A DNA stretch of 64,000 bases from the NCBI RefSeq assembly GCF_000337535.1, contig NZ_AOIP01000062.1:1-64000 (forward strand). The letters run 5' to 3'. Below the pieces are notes generated by a model. The model worked only from the letters and a program-made list of their open reading frames with translations. It ran no database searches and was not told the origin of the DNA. The translations under genes and the position numbers were made by a program. Shown in pieces: positions 16,391 to 25,627 of this stretch (its first letter is position 1; each line of letters begins with the position of its first letter). This DNA comes from Natrialba aegyptia DSM 13077. Lineage in GTDB: Archaea > Halobacteriota > Halobacteria > Halobacteriales > Natrialbaceae.

Positions 16391-18439
16391 ATGAGACAGT
16401 TCGACGAGAACGTCGACGGCTACTACGACGTAGAGAACCAGCTGCCGCGGTACCTCCGGCGGCTGGCCGAACCGCAATTCGAGCGCGGCGACGAGCGTCG
16501 GGAGGCAATCGACTCGGTCGCGGCGGCCGAGGAACACCGCGAGCGTGTCCGCAAGGACTTCCTCGAGGCGATCGGAGGCCTGCCCGAGGAGCGGACGGAC
16601 CTGAACGCGACGCGGACCGGTCGACTCGAGTACGACGGGTACGCGGTTGAGACGGTGATTTTCGAAAGTCTCCCCGGCTTTCACGTGACGACGAACGTCT
16701 ACGTCCCTGAGAGTGCTTCTGCCGACGATCCTCGTCCTGCGGTCCTGTTCGTCTGCGGCCACGCCGCCACCGCGAAGACCGCCGACGGCTACCAGCAGGG
16801 GTGTATCGACCTCGCGCGCAACGGCTTCGTCGTCCTCGCGATGGATCCGATCGGCCAAGGCGAGCGCCACCAGTTCTACGACCCCGAGGCGGAGGCGATT
16901 CCAATCTCCGATGACTCGCGGGACTACCCGCGGGTGAACACGCTCGAGCACACCTACCTCGCCCGTCAGTGTATGTTCGCCGGCGCGAACGTCGCGCGCT
17001 ACTTCGTCTGGGACGGGATCCGCGCGCTTGACTACCTCGAGTCCCGCCCTGAGGTCGACGCCGACCGCCTCGGCGTGACCGGCAACTCCGGCGGCGGGAT
17101 GCAGACCAGCTACCTCATGCTGGCCGACGACCGGATCGCCGCCGCCGCGCCGTGCTGTTTTATCACCTCGAAGGAGGCCTACATGCGGACCGGGCAAGGT
17201 CAGGACGGCGAGCAGATCATCCACCGCGCGATCGATCGCGGCCCCCGCTACGACGACTTCCTGCTGGCGTTCGCACCGAAGCCCGCGCTGATCGGGGCCT
17301 CGCAGTCCGATTTCCTCTGCATTGAGGGCACCCACCAGTCCTACGAGCGCGCCTCGAGTCTGTACAACCTCTACGAGGCGGGCGACGCGCTCGAGTTGAC
17401 GGTCGCCGACTCGACCCACGGGTTCGGCCCGGAGTTACGCGAGGCGACGGTCAACTGGTTCCGACGGCACTTGGCCGGGGAGCCGCCGACGTTCGAGACA
17501 GACGATCCCTCGACCGAGGATCGGGAGCGACTTCGGTGCACCGAGGCCGGCGAGGTCAGGGATGCATATCCCGACGGCCGAACTGTCGTTGATCTCAACC
17601 GGGAGTTCCTCGCAGAGACCGCTCCGGAGGCGGCGACGGCTCCGACGGTCGATGACACGGACAACTACACCTGCCAGCTCCGCGAACGCCTCGTCGACCG
17701 GTTCGATCTCGAGCGCGACCGACCCGATCTGTACCCGCGGACGATCGAGACCGAGCGCAACGGCGACGTAACGTGGGAGAAAGTGTTTTTCCCGAGCGAG
17801 CGGGAGGTCATCGTCACGGCGATCGTCGCGACCGTCGACGACGGCGGAACCGAGGAGCCGCTCGTCCTGCTGCTCGAGGAGGGGACCGACGAGATTGAGG
17901 AGCGCCGCGAGGAGGTCGCGGCGCTCGCGCGCAAACACGGCACCGTCGTCGTCACCGACCCTCGCGGCGTCGGGGGCGTTTGCGCACGCGACGTCAACAC
18001 GCGGCTGCAGAACGGCGGCGACTACTACGACTACCATGGCACCGTGTACAAGCTCGCCTCCGACGCGCTGATGCTCGGCACGTCACTGCTCGCGCTGCAG
18101 ACGTTCGACATCCTCCGTACGATCGAGTACCTCCGCTCTCGACTCGACGAGGGTAACACGGAACTCGCGATCGAGGGTCGCGGTCCGTGGGGGATCCAGG
18201 CATTGCTCACGGCGGTCATCGAGCCGTCGATCCGGACGGTATCAGCCGTCGAACCGTTCCCCTCGTTCCACGAGCAGGCTACAACCGCGGAGATTCCGGT
18301 CGATCACCGGCTGAACGTCCACGGGATCGTCGGTGAGTTCGATATTCCGCAACTGCTGCCGGCACTCGAGGACCGCGACATCGACTGGGACGGCGACCTC
18401 TCGCGGTACCGCCGCCCGTCGGCCGACGAAACAGTTTAG
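16391..18439 (+). CDS. Large alpha/beta hydrolase, acetylxylan-esterase-like, with a second degenerate domain
   Basis: A 682-residue protein. The first half is a full alpha/beta hydrolase: AVLFVCGHAATAKT (oxyanion region), GFVVLAMDPIGQGER, nucleophile Ser233 in GNSGGGM, a candidate acid in ASQSDFLC, and His in DSTHGFG. The second half (about 400-682) repeats the fold (GTVVVTDPRGVGG, then AIEGRGPWG where the nucleophile elbow should be). It has no Ser in that position, so it is probably non-catalytic. Relatives deacylate plant or algal polysaccharide fragments. No export signal is visible. It precedes a TIM-barrel isomerase by 24 nt and may be co-transcribed. The exact ester cleaved is unknown. 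Confidence 0.83.
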   Translation: MRQFDENVDGYYDVENQLPRYLRRLAEPQFERGDERREAIDSVAAAEEHRERVRKDFLEAIGGLPEERTDLNATRTGRLEYDGYAVETVIFESLPGFHVTTNVYVPESASADDPRPAVLFVCGHAATAKTADGYQQGCIDLARNGFVVLAMDPIGQGERHQFYDPEAEAIPISDDSRDYPRVNTLEHTYLARQCMFAGANVARYFVWDGIRALDYLESRPEVDADRLGVTGNSGGGMQTSYLMLADDRIAAAAPCCFITSKEAYMRTGQGQDGEQIIHRAIDRGPRYDDFLLAFAPKPALIGASQSDFLCIEGTHQSYERASSLYNLYEAGDALELTVADSTHGFGPELREATVNWFRRHLAGEPPTFETDDPSTEDRERLRCTEAGEVRDAYPDGRTVVDLNREFLAETAPEAATAPTVDDTDNYTCQLRERLVDRFDLERDRPDLYPRTIETERNGDVTWEKVFFPSEREVIVTAIVATVDDGGTEEPLVLLLEEGTDEIEERREEVAALARKHGTVVVTDPRGVGGVCARDVNTRLQNGGDYYDYHGTVYKLASDALMLGTSLLALQTFDILRTIEYLRSRLDEGNTELAIEGRGPWGIQALLTAVIEPSIRTVSAVEPFPSFHEQATTAEIPVDHRLNVHGIVGEFDIPQLLPALEDRDIDWDGDLSRYRRPSADETV

Positions 18440-18463
18440 CCCGCTCGCACTCACGCGTTTCTC

Positions 18464-19225
18464 ATGCAGATCGGACTCTGTACGATCTCGAACCAGGACG
18501 CGAGCGTCGATGCCGTAATTCGCCAGGCCGGCGAGACGGGCTACGACGGCGTCGAAGTGTGGGGCAAAGACCATGTCGACAATGGCGATCCGGAGACGTG
18601 TCGGTCAATCCGCGAGACCGCCCGCGAAGCGGACATCGAGATCCCTGTCTACAGTTCGTACCTGCGCGTCGGCTCACCCGACTTCGGCGAGACGGTCGAG
18701 CGTGAACTCGAGATCGCGCGTCGACTGGACGCGGACCTGATCCGCGTCTGGGCCGGCAGCCAGGAGTACGGTAACCACGACGAGGCACACTGGGAGCAGG
18801 CGGTTGCGGATCTTGAGCGGACGAGCCGCCTCGCGGCCGATCGGGGGATCGACGTCACAGTCGAGAAGCACGCGAACACGCTCACGAACGACGGCGAAGG
18901 CGCGCGACGGCTTCTCGAGGCGGTCGACCGCGAGAACTGCTGGCTCAATTGGCAGCCCACGTTCTCGATGGAGCCCGACGAGCTGGTCGAGACGGCCCGC
19001 AACCTCGCGCCGCTCTCGAATAACGTACACGTCCAGGCGGTTCCGAAACGGGGCTCCCGCGACCGTTGCCCGCTCGAAGACGCTTTCTTCGACCTCGAGG
19101 AACTGCTCGGGATCTTCGAGGACGCCAGCTTCTCCGGCTTCGTAAACGTCGAGTTCGTCGCCGACGATCGCCCCTACCGCCGGGCGATCGAGACCGACCT
19201 CGAGTACCTCCGTCGAATGTCGTAG
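18464..19225 (+). CDS. Sugar phosphate isomerase/epimerase-like TIM barrel protein
   Basis: A 253-residue xylose isomerase-like TIM barrel protein. Marks include MQIGLCTISNQDASVDAVI, the GYDGVEVWGKDHVD strand, LIRVWAGSQEYGNHD, VEKHANTLTNDG (a Glu and His that usually bind metal), NWQPTFSM, NNVHVQAVPKRGS, and a final FVNVEFVADDRPY. It lies 24 nt downstream of the esterase-like gene on the same strand, which suggests one transcript. It is only distantly similar to the homologue at 7384 and probably works on a different sugar. Convergent with the lyase-like gene. Confidence 0.85.
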   Translation: MQIGLCTISNQDASVDAVIRQAGETGYDGVEVWGKDHVDNGDPETCRSIRETAREADIEIPVYSSYLRVGSPDFGETVERELEIARRLDADLIRVWAGSQEYGNHDEAHWEQAVADLERTSRLAADRGIDVTVEKHANTLTNDGEGARRLLEAVDRENCWLNWQPTFSMEPDELVETARNLAPLSNNVHVQAVPKRGSRDRCPLEDAFFDLEELLGIFEDASFSGFVNVEFVADDRPYRRAIETDLEYLRRMS

Positions 19226-19284
19226 GAAGCCGTTCTCGGGTCGAAAAAGCGCGTCTCGAAACGACCAGGGAGGAGAGATGAGGG

Positions 19285-22200
19285 TTACTCCCGCGACCAG
19301 GTCGACGTCAGCGGGATTCTGATGTCGTCGTTCTCCGTAATGATGTGCTCGTAACCGCCGTCCTCGAGCTGGTCCGGATCCTCGAACTGCCGGACGAGTG
19401 TCCGCTCGCCGACATCGATGGTCACCGTGTTCCCGTTACCGGTCTCCAGGTCCTCGATCGGGTACGCACCGTTGTCGGGGGCTCGCGGTCCCTCGAGGAT
19501 GGGAATCTCCGAGGTTGGTGGTCCACGCCACTGGTTCGAATCGTCATTGTCGACGTAGACGAACCCCGCGTGCCGATCGAGTTCGTCTCGGTCGTTTGCA
19601 ATTCGGAGGTCGAGTTCGTTCTCGAGGCTCATGCCGCGCGTGAAGTCCTCGATGAATCCTCGCACCTGTCCGGTCGATTCCTGCACGAGCGGCTCGCCGC
19701 CGACGGGGGCGAGCAGCGTCCCGTCGTGGACGTACGCGTACTCGGGTTGGCCGTCCTCGAGCGAGTAGACGCCGAAGAAGCCCTGGAACCTGAACGTGTC
19801 GTCGACGGTGACCGGGTTCGGTTGCCCGTCCGTACGGACGACGTAGTCGGTGCGTCCGGTCGCGAGTTCGAGTTTGAGGGCGCGACTCTTATCGCCGGTG
19901 ACCGGAACGTCCTCGATCGATTCGACGACGCGGTCGCCTTCGTAGTGCTCGAGTACGGATGTGAACGTCGTCTCGAGGTCCGTACCGTGCCGGCTGAGGA
20001 ACACGTAGCGCAGACTGTCTTCCGGGGCGGTGCTTTCCGGACTGTGCGGCGGGTAGCCGTCAGCGAGGGTAACTTCGTCGAACTCGCCGAACGATGTTAG
20101 ACGCAGGTGGACGTCCTCGGCGTCGTCGTCGCGGCGGTTAAAGTGGTCCGCGACGTCCCAGTCGACGACAACCTGCCGGTCGGGATCAGCGTCGCGCTCG
20201 ACGGTATCGAAGTAGTTGAAGCCGGAGCCCGCCGAGTTCGGCGAGCGAGCCTGGTTATAGTTGTCGTCGGCGTACGGGACATCCGGGCCAGCTAACGTTC
20301 CGCCGTTCTGGGCGTCGAGCTCGAGTCCCTCGGTAGAGACATCCGCCTCCGTCGCATGGAAACTGAAGCGGTGATCGTCGCCGCCGTCGACGTGGAAGAA
20401 GTCGATTGCGTAGGAGTGCTCCTCGTCAACCGTGATCGTGGCGATCGTCCGCCGGTATTCGTCGGTTTCCTCGTAGACGTGGGGTGCTTCAACGTCGACC
20501 AGGCTCACCCGCTCGTCGTTCCCGTCGAAGTGGCGCGGGACGCCGACCCAGTGGTGGTCCTGTCCGCGCTCGTCGACCACAACCGTGTTGTGGCTGATCG
20601 TATTGTCCGTGAAGAACAGCCGCGGCGGGTGGTCGCCGGTCGCCTCTGGATAGCCGAGGTCGCGCGAGAGCTCCATCTCGTTGGCCGCGACGCCGATCTG
20701 TAACGCGTCCCGATGGGCGTGGGTCGTCCCGCCGGCCCCGTTCCCGTTACGACCGTAGTACATCCAGACGGCGCGCTTGGCGTTCCCCATCTCGTCAGCA
20801 GCGTCCCGCTGTTCCCGGTCGCCCTCGTCGAGCACCGTCAGGTAGTATAGCGCCATGCTGTACCCGTTCGCGTCCTCGTTACGGCCGATACACTCCCAGC
20901 GCATCTCGTTGGTGCCCGCCTGGAGGTCGAGCGGGTACGCGAGCGTCTCCTGCCCGGTCCCGTCGGCCATGAAGTCGACCGTGGCGATGTACTCGTCGTT
21001 GACGTACAGCTCGTAGATCCCGTACGTATCGACGAACAGCGTCTCGATCTCGAGTTCGTACTCCGCCGCCTCGTCGACGTCGAACTCGAAGGACCACCAC
21101 TCGCCGGCCTTGGTCGCCTCGAACTGGATGGCTTCCTCGAAGCTGTCGTCGACGGGTGCGGAGGCCTCGACGAACAGCGCAGAGGTGTCGTGGGTCTCGC
21201 CGATGGACCCGATCTCGTGATTTGTGCCGTCGCGAAGCGCGGCGAAGCCGAACCCGGCGAGGTTCTGACTAGACAGGTCGAGCGGTCCGTCCGCGTCGAT
21301 GACCGCTTGGATATCGTCGGCAAGCCCCTCGGGTTCGGCTTCGTAGATCGATCCCCGGATGCCAGCCGTCGAGTAGCCGTTCGAGTAGTGCCAGAGCTTG
21401 GCAAAGATCGGCCGTTCCGTCGTCTCGTACCCTTCGGACACCGCGCTCTGGCTCCACTCGGTTCTCGAGGGGTGGTGGGTATCGCCGAGTGCGGGCGAGA
21501 ACTCGTCGAGCAGGAGCAGGTCGGCATTGATCTTGAGTGCGTTCTGGAACTTCGGGTGCTGGTAGAGGTCGGCGCCATCGAACCCGTCGTACCCCTCCAG
21601 GTTCTCGGCCACCTGCTGGATCGACGACATCCGGATCCGGTTGTACCCCAGCGATCCCTCGTGCCAGTAGCCGTCGCGATCGCACTCGTCGACGATCGGT
21701 GCGAGCACGTTCCCGCCGGTCGTGTACCAGTTCTCGGGCTCTTCGTTCCACTGATCGCCGTCGAAATACTCGTCGCCGGGCTGGAATACCCACTCGAGCG
21801 CCTCTCGCGTGTAGCCGTTCTCGCGGGTGTCGTCCTGGACGCGCGCGGAGATCGTAACCGCCGACAGCTGTCCTCGCCCCGGAGCCATGTCCGATTCCTT
21901 CGCAGCCGGAAGCATCTCTTGGAGGTAGTTCTCCTCGATGTTCTCGCGGATCTTCGCGACCGAGTCCTTCTCCGGCAGGTCGGGATACTCGTCGGTTTTG
22001 GTCTCGAGGAAGTCAACCACTGCGTCCGCGGCCTCGGCATCATCAAGTGCGGGGAAGAACGCGTCGTAGGCGACCAGCAGATTGCGTGCAAGATTGCCTT
22101 CCCAGTGGGAGCCGATGATACGACCGGTCTGGCGGCCGCCGGAATTGTTCCAGAAGCCGTGTTCTCCGCGCTGGTAGTCCCAGATCGTCATCTCGGGGTA

Positions 22201-23040
22201 GACATCGGCGATCCGGTCGAGGACGACCAGGCCGGCGATCGCGTATTCCGACTCCTCGGTGAGCAGGTACGCGTCGACGAGGGCGTTGACGAGTCGTCTG
22301 ATCCCGCCGGGTCGCCACGTGAACCAGTGGTTGTAGTACGCGACGAAGTTCCAGCGGTTCCCCGCGCCACCGCCGAGATCGTCGTCCTGGTCGTGCCAGC
22401 CCCAGCCGTCGTCGACGCCCCAGCCCTCGCCCATCTCGGGGTGTTCCTCGTTGACCAGCAGGGAATCGTCGGCCAGCTCAGGATCGAACATGCCGCGGTC
22501 GTCCAGCCCGCTGTTCCGGTAGGCCCCGAAGTCGTTCGTCGGCACGATCAGGTTCTCCTCTCCGTGGGGGTTCTCAACCGTCGTCTCGATCTTCCAGAGA
22601 CGGTCCGTTCCGGGCTGGCTGTGTCCGCCAAGGATGCGGCGCTCGAACGTCTCGCCGCCGCCGCGAGGGATCTTCTGGGACGTGACCAGCTTCCAGAGGC
22701 TCTCGAGGTCCGGCCCATATTGTTCGAGGCGCGTGTCGGCCTCGCTGACCGCGCTGTCGCGCTGGCTCTCGGCCCAGTCGTACCGATCGATATTCGTCTG
22801 CGCGTTCGTCCGCATCTTCTCGGTCCACATCGTTGGCCGAGTCTTCAGGTGATACCACTCGTCGTTCTCGGCCGCTGCGGCGGTGTCGCCGATCGAGACG
22901 AGTCCGCCGAGCGCTCCGGCACCCGTTGTCGCAAGTATCGATCGTCGCGACAGATCAAACGCATCCCCGCTATTGGCTACCGAACACAATCGCTCTCGAG
23001 ACCAGGGGCTATCGACCTGGTCACGTATGTCTCGTGTCAT
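19285..23040 (-). CDS. Tat-secreted heparinase II/III-like polysaccharide lyase
   Basis: A 1251-residue exported protein. ATG 23040 is preferred over the adjacent TTG 23043. A twin-arginine signal, SRRSILATTGAGALGGLV (RR at residues 32-33), precedes an acidic mature chain. The next 600 or so residues look alpha-helical like a heparinase/alginate lyase toroid (NNSGGRQTGRIIGSHWEGN, RWNFVAYYNHWFTW). A beta-rich insert of about 110 residues (EWWSFEFDVDEAAEYELEIE through NEMRWECIGRNED) resembles a carbohydrate-binding module. The heparinase C-terminal sheet begins with THAHRDALQIG and NTISHNTVVVDE. It would cleave acidic polysaccharide outside the cell by elimination. The substrate, perhaps a glycosaminoglycan-like or algal polymer, is inferred from neighbours. 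Confidence 0.82.
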   Translation of the reverse strand: MTRDIRDQVDSPWSRERLCSVANSGDAFDLSRRSILATTGAGALGGLVSIGDTAAAAENDEWYHLKTRPTMWTEKMRTNAQTNIDRYDWAESQRDSAVSEADTRLEQYGPDLESLWKLVTSQKIPRGGGETFERRILGGHSQPGTDRLWKIETTVENPHGEENLIVPTNDFGAYRNSGLDDRGMFDPELADDSLLVNEEHPEMGEGWGVDDGWGWHDQDDDLGGGAGNRWNFVAYYNHWFTWRPGGIRRLVNALVDAYLLTEESEYAIAGLVVLDRIADVYPEMTIWDYQRGEHGFWNNSGGRQTGRIIGSHWEGNLARNLLVAYDAFFPALDDAEAADAVVDFLETKTDEYPDLPEKDSVAKIRENIEENYLQEMLPAAKESDMAPGRGQLSAVTISARVQDDTRENGYTREALEWVFQPGDEYFDGDQWNEEPENWYTTGGNVLAPIVDECDRDGYWHEGSLGYNRIRMSSIQQVAENLEGYDGFDGADLYQHPKFQNALKINADLLLLDEFSPALGDTHHPSRTEWSQSAVSEGYETTERPIFAKLWHYSNGYSTAGIRGSIYEAEPEGLADDIQAVIDADGPLDLSSQNLAGFGFAALRDGTNHEIGSIGETHDTSALFVEASAPVDDSFEEAIQFEATKAGEWWSFEFDVDEAAEYELEIETLFVDTYGIYELYVNDEYIATVDFMADGTGQETLAYPLDLQAGTNEMRWECIGRNEDANGYSMALYYLTVLDEGDREQRDAADEMGNAKRAVWMYYGRNGNGAGGTTHAHRDALQIGVAANEMELSRDLGYPEATGDHPPRLFFTDNTISHNTVVVDERGQDHHWVGVPRHFDGNDERVSLVDVEAPHVYEETDEYRRTIATITVDEEHSYAIDFFHVDGGDDHRFSFHATEADVSTEGLELDAQNGGTLAGPDVPYADDNYNQARSPNSAGSGFNYFDTVERDADPDRQVVVDWDVADHFNRRDDDAEDVHLRLTSFGEFDEVTLADGYPPHSPESTAPEDSLRYVFLSRHGTDLETTFTSVLEHYEGDRVVESIEDVPVTGDKSRALKLELATGRTDYVVRTDGQPNPVTVDDTFRFQGFFGVYSLEDGQPEYAYVHDGTLLAPVGGEPLVQESTGQVRGFIEDFTRGMSLENELDLRIANDRDELDRHAGFVYVDNDDSNQWRGPPTSEIPILEGPRAPDNGAYPIEDLETGNGNTVTIDVGERTLVRQFEDPDQLEDGGYEHIITENDDIRIPLTSTWSRE

Positions 23041-23060
23041 CAATGATCACATCACCGTAA

Positions 23061-23073
23061 CCAATAAAATAAG
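23061..23073 (-). promoter_or_regulatory. TATA box of the secreted lyase-like gene
   Basis: On the minus strand CTTATTTTATTGG lies 21-33 nt before ATG 23040. It closely resembles the element before the sulfatase gene (CTTATTTTATCG). Confidence 0.6.
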
Positions 23074-23233
23074 CTTCGGTTACATAAGTCCTGAGTGAAA
23101 TTTACCGACCACTGGGTCGCTTCGCGAACCGATCTCCATTGGGAATTGAACCCCCACCCGACGGCGGAAGGTTTTTCCGGTCCGTTTTCGAACCGAGTAA
23201 GTATGTCAGTTCGATCGCAGTCGGTGATTCGGA

Positions 23234-24445
23234 GTGCCTGACAAGGCGACGATCTACGACGATCTCGAGGTCCCGACCGTCATCAACGCGACCGGGACGA
23301 AGACCCGCATCAGCGGGTCGCTGATGCGCGAGGAGGCGGCGGACGCGATGCGCGACGCCTCCCGTTCGTTCGTCCGCATCTCGGACCTGCAACAGCGCGC
23401 CTCGGAACTCGTCGCCGAGGCGACCAGCGCCGACGCCGGCTACGTCACTAGCGGTGCGAGCGCCGCGCTGTCGATGGCCGCCGCGGCGTGTCTTTCCGGA
23501 GACGATCTCGAGGTGATGGCTCGACTCCCCGATACCGAGGGTGTGGCGGACGAGATCGTCATGCCGCGGACCCACCGGAACGGCTACGATCACGCCCTTC
23601 GCCTGCCCGGAGCGACGATTGTCGACATCGGGACGAACGACCACCACCTCGGCACCGGCTCGGAAAACGTCGAGCCCTGGGAGATCGAGGCAGCCATCAC
23701 GAACGACACCGCCGCCGTCGCCTACATGGAGAAACCCTACACGCAGCCACCGCTCGAAACGGTCTGCGAGATTGCCCACGACCAGGACGTGCCGGTCATC
23801 GTCGACGCGGCGGCGGAGCTCCCGCCGGCCGAGAACCTCTCGCGATTCGTCGAGCAGGGCGCTGATCTCGTCGCGTTCAGCGGCGGGAAGGCAATTCGTG
23901 GCCCCCAGTCAACGGGCATCCTCGCCGGCGACGAAGCGTTGATCCGATCAGTCGCCTGCCAGCACCTCGACATGCACGCGGCCGACGCAGTGTACGATCC
24001 GCCAGCCGATCTTCTTGCCACTGACGAGCTACCGGGCGTGCCACGCCAGGGAATCGGTCGTTCGATGAAAGTCGGCAAGGAGGAAATCGTCGGCCTGATC
24101 CGCGCGCTCGAGTTGTTCCTCGAGGAGGACCACGGGGACTGCCTCCGAAAATGGAACGAGCGGGCGGAACATCTCGCAGCGGAACTTGCCGATATCACGG
24201 GACTCGAGACGCAACTCGAGGGCGGGGACAAGACCGACGCCGTCGCCCAGGTGGTTGCGACCGTCGACTCGGGCCGCGCGGCGACCGACGCGACGAGACT
24301 CGTCGAATCGCTCCGGCGAGAGACCCCGCGCGTGTTCGTCGGCGCCGATCGATTGGACGCCGAGGAGTTCACGGTCAACCCGATGTGTCTCACCGACGAG
24401 GAGGCCGACTACGTGGTCGATCGCATTCGGGCGACGCTCTCGTAG
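23234..24445 (+). CDS. SelA/DgaE-like PLP-dependent enzyme
   Basis: A 403-residue fold-type I PLP enzyme of the SelA-like group. This group includes selenocysteine synthase and D-glucosaminate-6-phosphate ammonia lyase (DgaE). The start is GTG 23234. Diagnostic segments are PTVINATGTKTRISGSLM, GYVTSGASAALSMAAAA, VIVDAAAELPP (Asp binding the PLP ring nitrogen), and LVAFSGGKAIRGPQSTGIL with the probable Schiff-base Lys. Nothing else here suggests selenocysteine use. Next to amino-sugar glycan genes, elimination of ammonia from an amino-sugar acid is the more likely role. It is divergent from the lyase-like gene and convergent with the ABC permease genes. Confidence 0.85.
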   Translation: MPDKATIYDDLEVPTVINATGTKTRISGSLMREEAADAMRDASRSFVRISDLQQRASELVAEATSADAGYVTSGASAALSMAAAACLSGDDLEVMARLPDTEGVADEIVMPRTHRNGYDHALRLPGATIVDIGTNDHHLGTGSENVEPWEIEAAITNDTAAVAYMEKPYTQPPLETVCEIAHDQDVPVIVDAAAELPPAENLSRFVEQGADLVAFSGGKAIRGPQSTGILAGDEALIRSVACQHLDMHAADAVYDPPADLLATDELPGVPRQGIGRSMKVGKEEIVGLIRALELFLEEDHGDCLRKWNERAEHLAAELADITGLETQLEGGDKTDAVAQVVATVDSGRAATDATRLVESLRRETPRVFVGADRLDAEEFTVNPMCLTDEEADYVVDRIRATLS

Positions 24446-24502
24446 GCGAGCGAACTCGCTTGAACGGCTCGAAATTCTACGATGAACGGGGAACAGGACT
24501 GA

Positions 24503-25627
24503 TCAGTTGATCTGCTCTTCGTCGCTGCCGACCTTCTTCGCGTGTCGGGCCCTGATACGCGGGTTGAACACGCGGTCCATACCCTGTGCAAAGAGGATCA
24601 ACCCAAACGAGAGAACAACGACCGCGGCCATCGGCCAGAAGATCTGGTAGAAGTTACTCAGGTTGACCAGCGCGTGGGCCTCGGAGTACGCGGTGTCCAT
24701 CATGATTCCCCAGTTCGCGGTCGTAAGCGGGAGGACACCGAGGAAGTACAGCGCGACGGAGCCGAACACGACCTGGCGGCCCGCGTTGGCGAAGTTGATG
24801 AGGATGTACGGCATCAACTGTGGCGAGATGTCCCTGGCAAGGATCGTCCGCGAGGGCAGGCCCATCGTCCGGGAGGCCTCGACGTACGACTCCTCACGGA
24901 GGGTCAGAACCTGGGAGCGAAGTGCCCGCGCGAGCCCCGGCCAGGCGTCGATCGCCAGCACGACCCCGATGAGCCACGCCTGGCGAGGAGACCAGATCGC
25001 TACGATCACGATGAGCAGCGGCAGGCCGGGCATCGTCATGACGATGTCCGTGATGTACATGAGGAACTCGTCCGTCTTTCCGCCCTTGTAGCCGGCCGTG
25101 ATCCCAAAGATCGCGGCGAGACCGACAGAGACGATCGCGCCGGCGACCACCATCTCTAGCATGTCCGGCGTCGCGTGGATGAGGTTGCGTCCGATCGGCG
25201 TCCCGTAGTTGTCGGCGCCGAGCGGATACCGGATGTCGATCCCCGGGACGGAGATCGGCCCCATGGACAGCTGGTGGTCGACGCCGATATCGATCCAGCC
25301 ACCCTCCTCCCAGAGGGCGGCGACGCCACCGTCGAACGGCTGGAGGTTGTTCGGTGCCTGGTTCGTCGCCGGCGGCGTGACCAGTCGCGGCCCAATCGTC
25401 CCGAAGAAGACGAACAGGGTGACGACCAAGATTCCGATTCGCGTTCGCCAGTCGTCCCAGGCGACCCGTCCCGGCGCGAGGAAGTACGCATCCAAGATCC
25501 GCTCGAATCGTTCCCGTCTCGAGAGGGAAACGATGTCATCCTCGGCGAGGTGGCCGAACAGTTGTTCATCCGTGAGCTGTTCGTCCGTTTCGAAACCTGA
25601 TTCGTTAGTATGACTCACTGTGATCAC
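24503..25627 (-). CDS. ABC transporter permease, DppC/OppC type
   Basis: A 374-residue inner-membrane subunit of a family-5 (dipeptide/oligopeptide/oligosaccharide) importer. A long acidic cytoplasmic N-terminus (about 65 residues) precedes the first helix (IGILVVTLFVFFGTIG). An extracytoplasmic loop holds the typical YPLGADNYGTPIGRNLIHA. The core contains five helices and the EAA loop YVEASRTMGLPSRTILARDISP, which docks to the ATPase. The start GTG 25627 overlaps the end of the DppB-like gene by 23 nt. With its neighbours it forms a full importer; the glycan-enzyme context suggests an oligosaccharide cargo rather than peptides. Confidence 0.9.
   Translation of the reverse strand: MITVSHTNESGFETDEQLTDEQLFGHLAEDDIVSLSRRERFERILDAYFLAPGRVAWDDWRTRIGILVVTLFVFFGTIGPRLVTPPATNQAPNNLQPFDGGVAALWEEGGWIDIGVDHQLSMGPISVPGIDIRYPLGADNYGTPIGRNLIHATPDMLEMVVAGAIVSVGLAAIFGITAGYKGGKTDEFLMYITDIVMTMPGLPLLIVIVAIWSPRQAWLIGVVLAIDAWPGLARALRSQVLTLREESYVEASRTMGLPSRTILARDISPQLMPYILINFANAGRQVVFGSVALYFLGVLPLTTANWGIMMDTAYSEAHALVNLSNFYQIFWPMAAVVVLSFGLILFAQGMDRVFNPRIRARHAKKVGSDEEQIN

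Noticed and set aside
21190-23046. A 618-codon plus-strand frame opposite the lyase-like gene
   Set aside because: Composition is typical of antisense open frames in high-GC genes, with no family motif, while the minus strand has a signal peptide and lyase segments.
24151-24510. A plus-strand frame ending past the SelA-like gene
   Set aside because: It is an out-of-frame Arg-rich shadow of the PLP enzyme gene.
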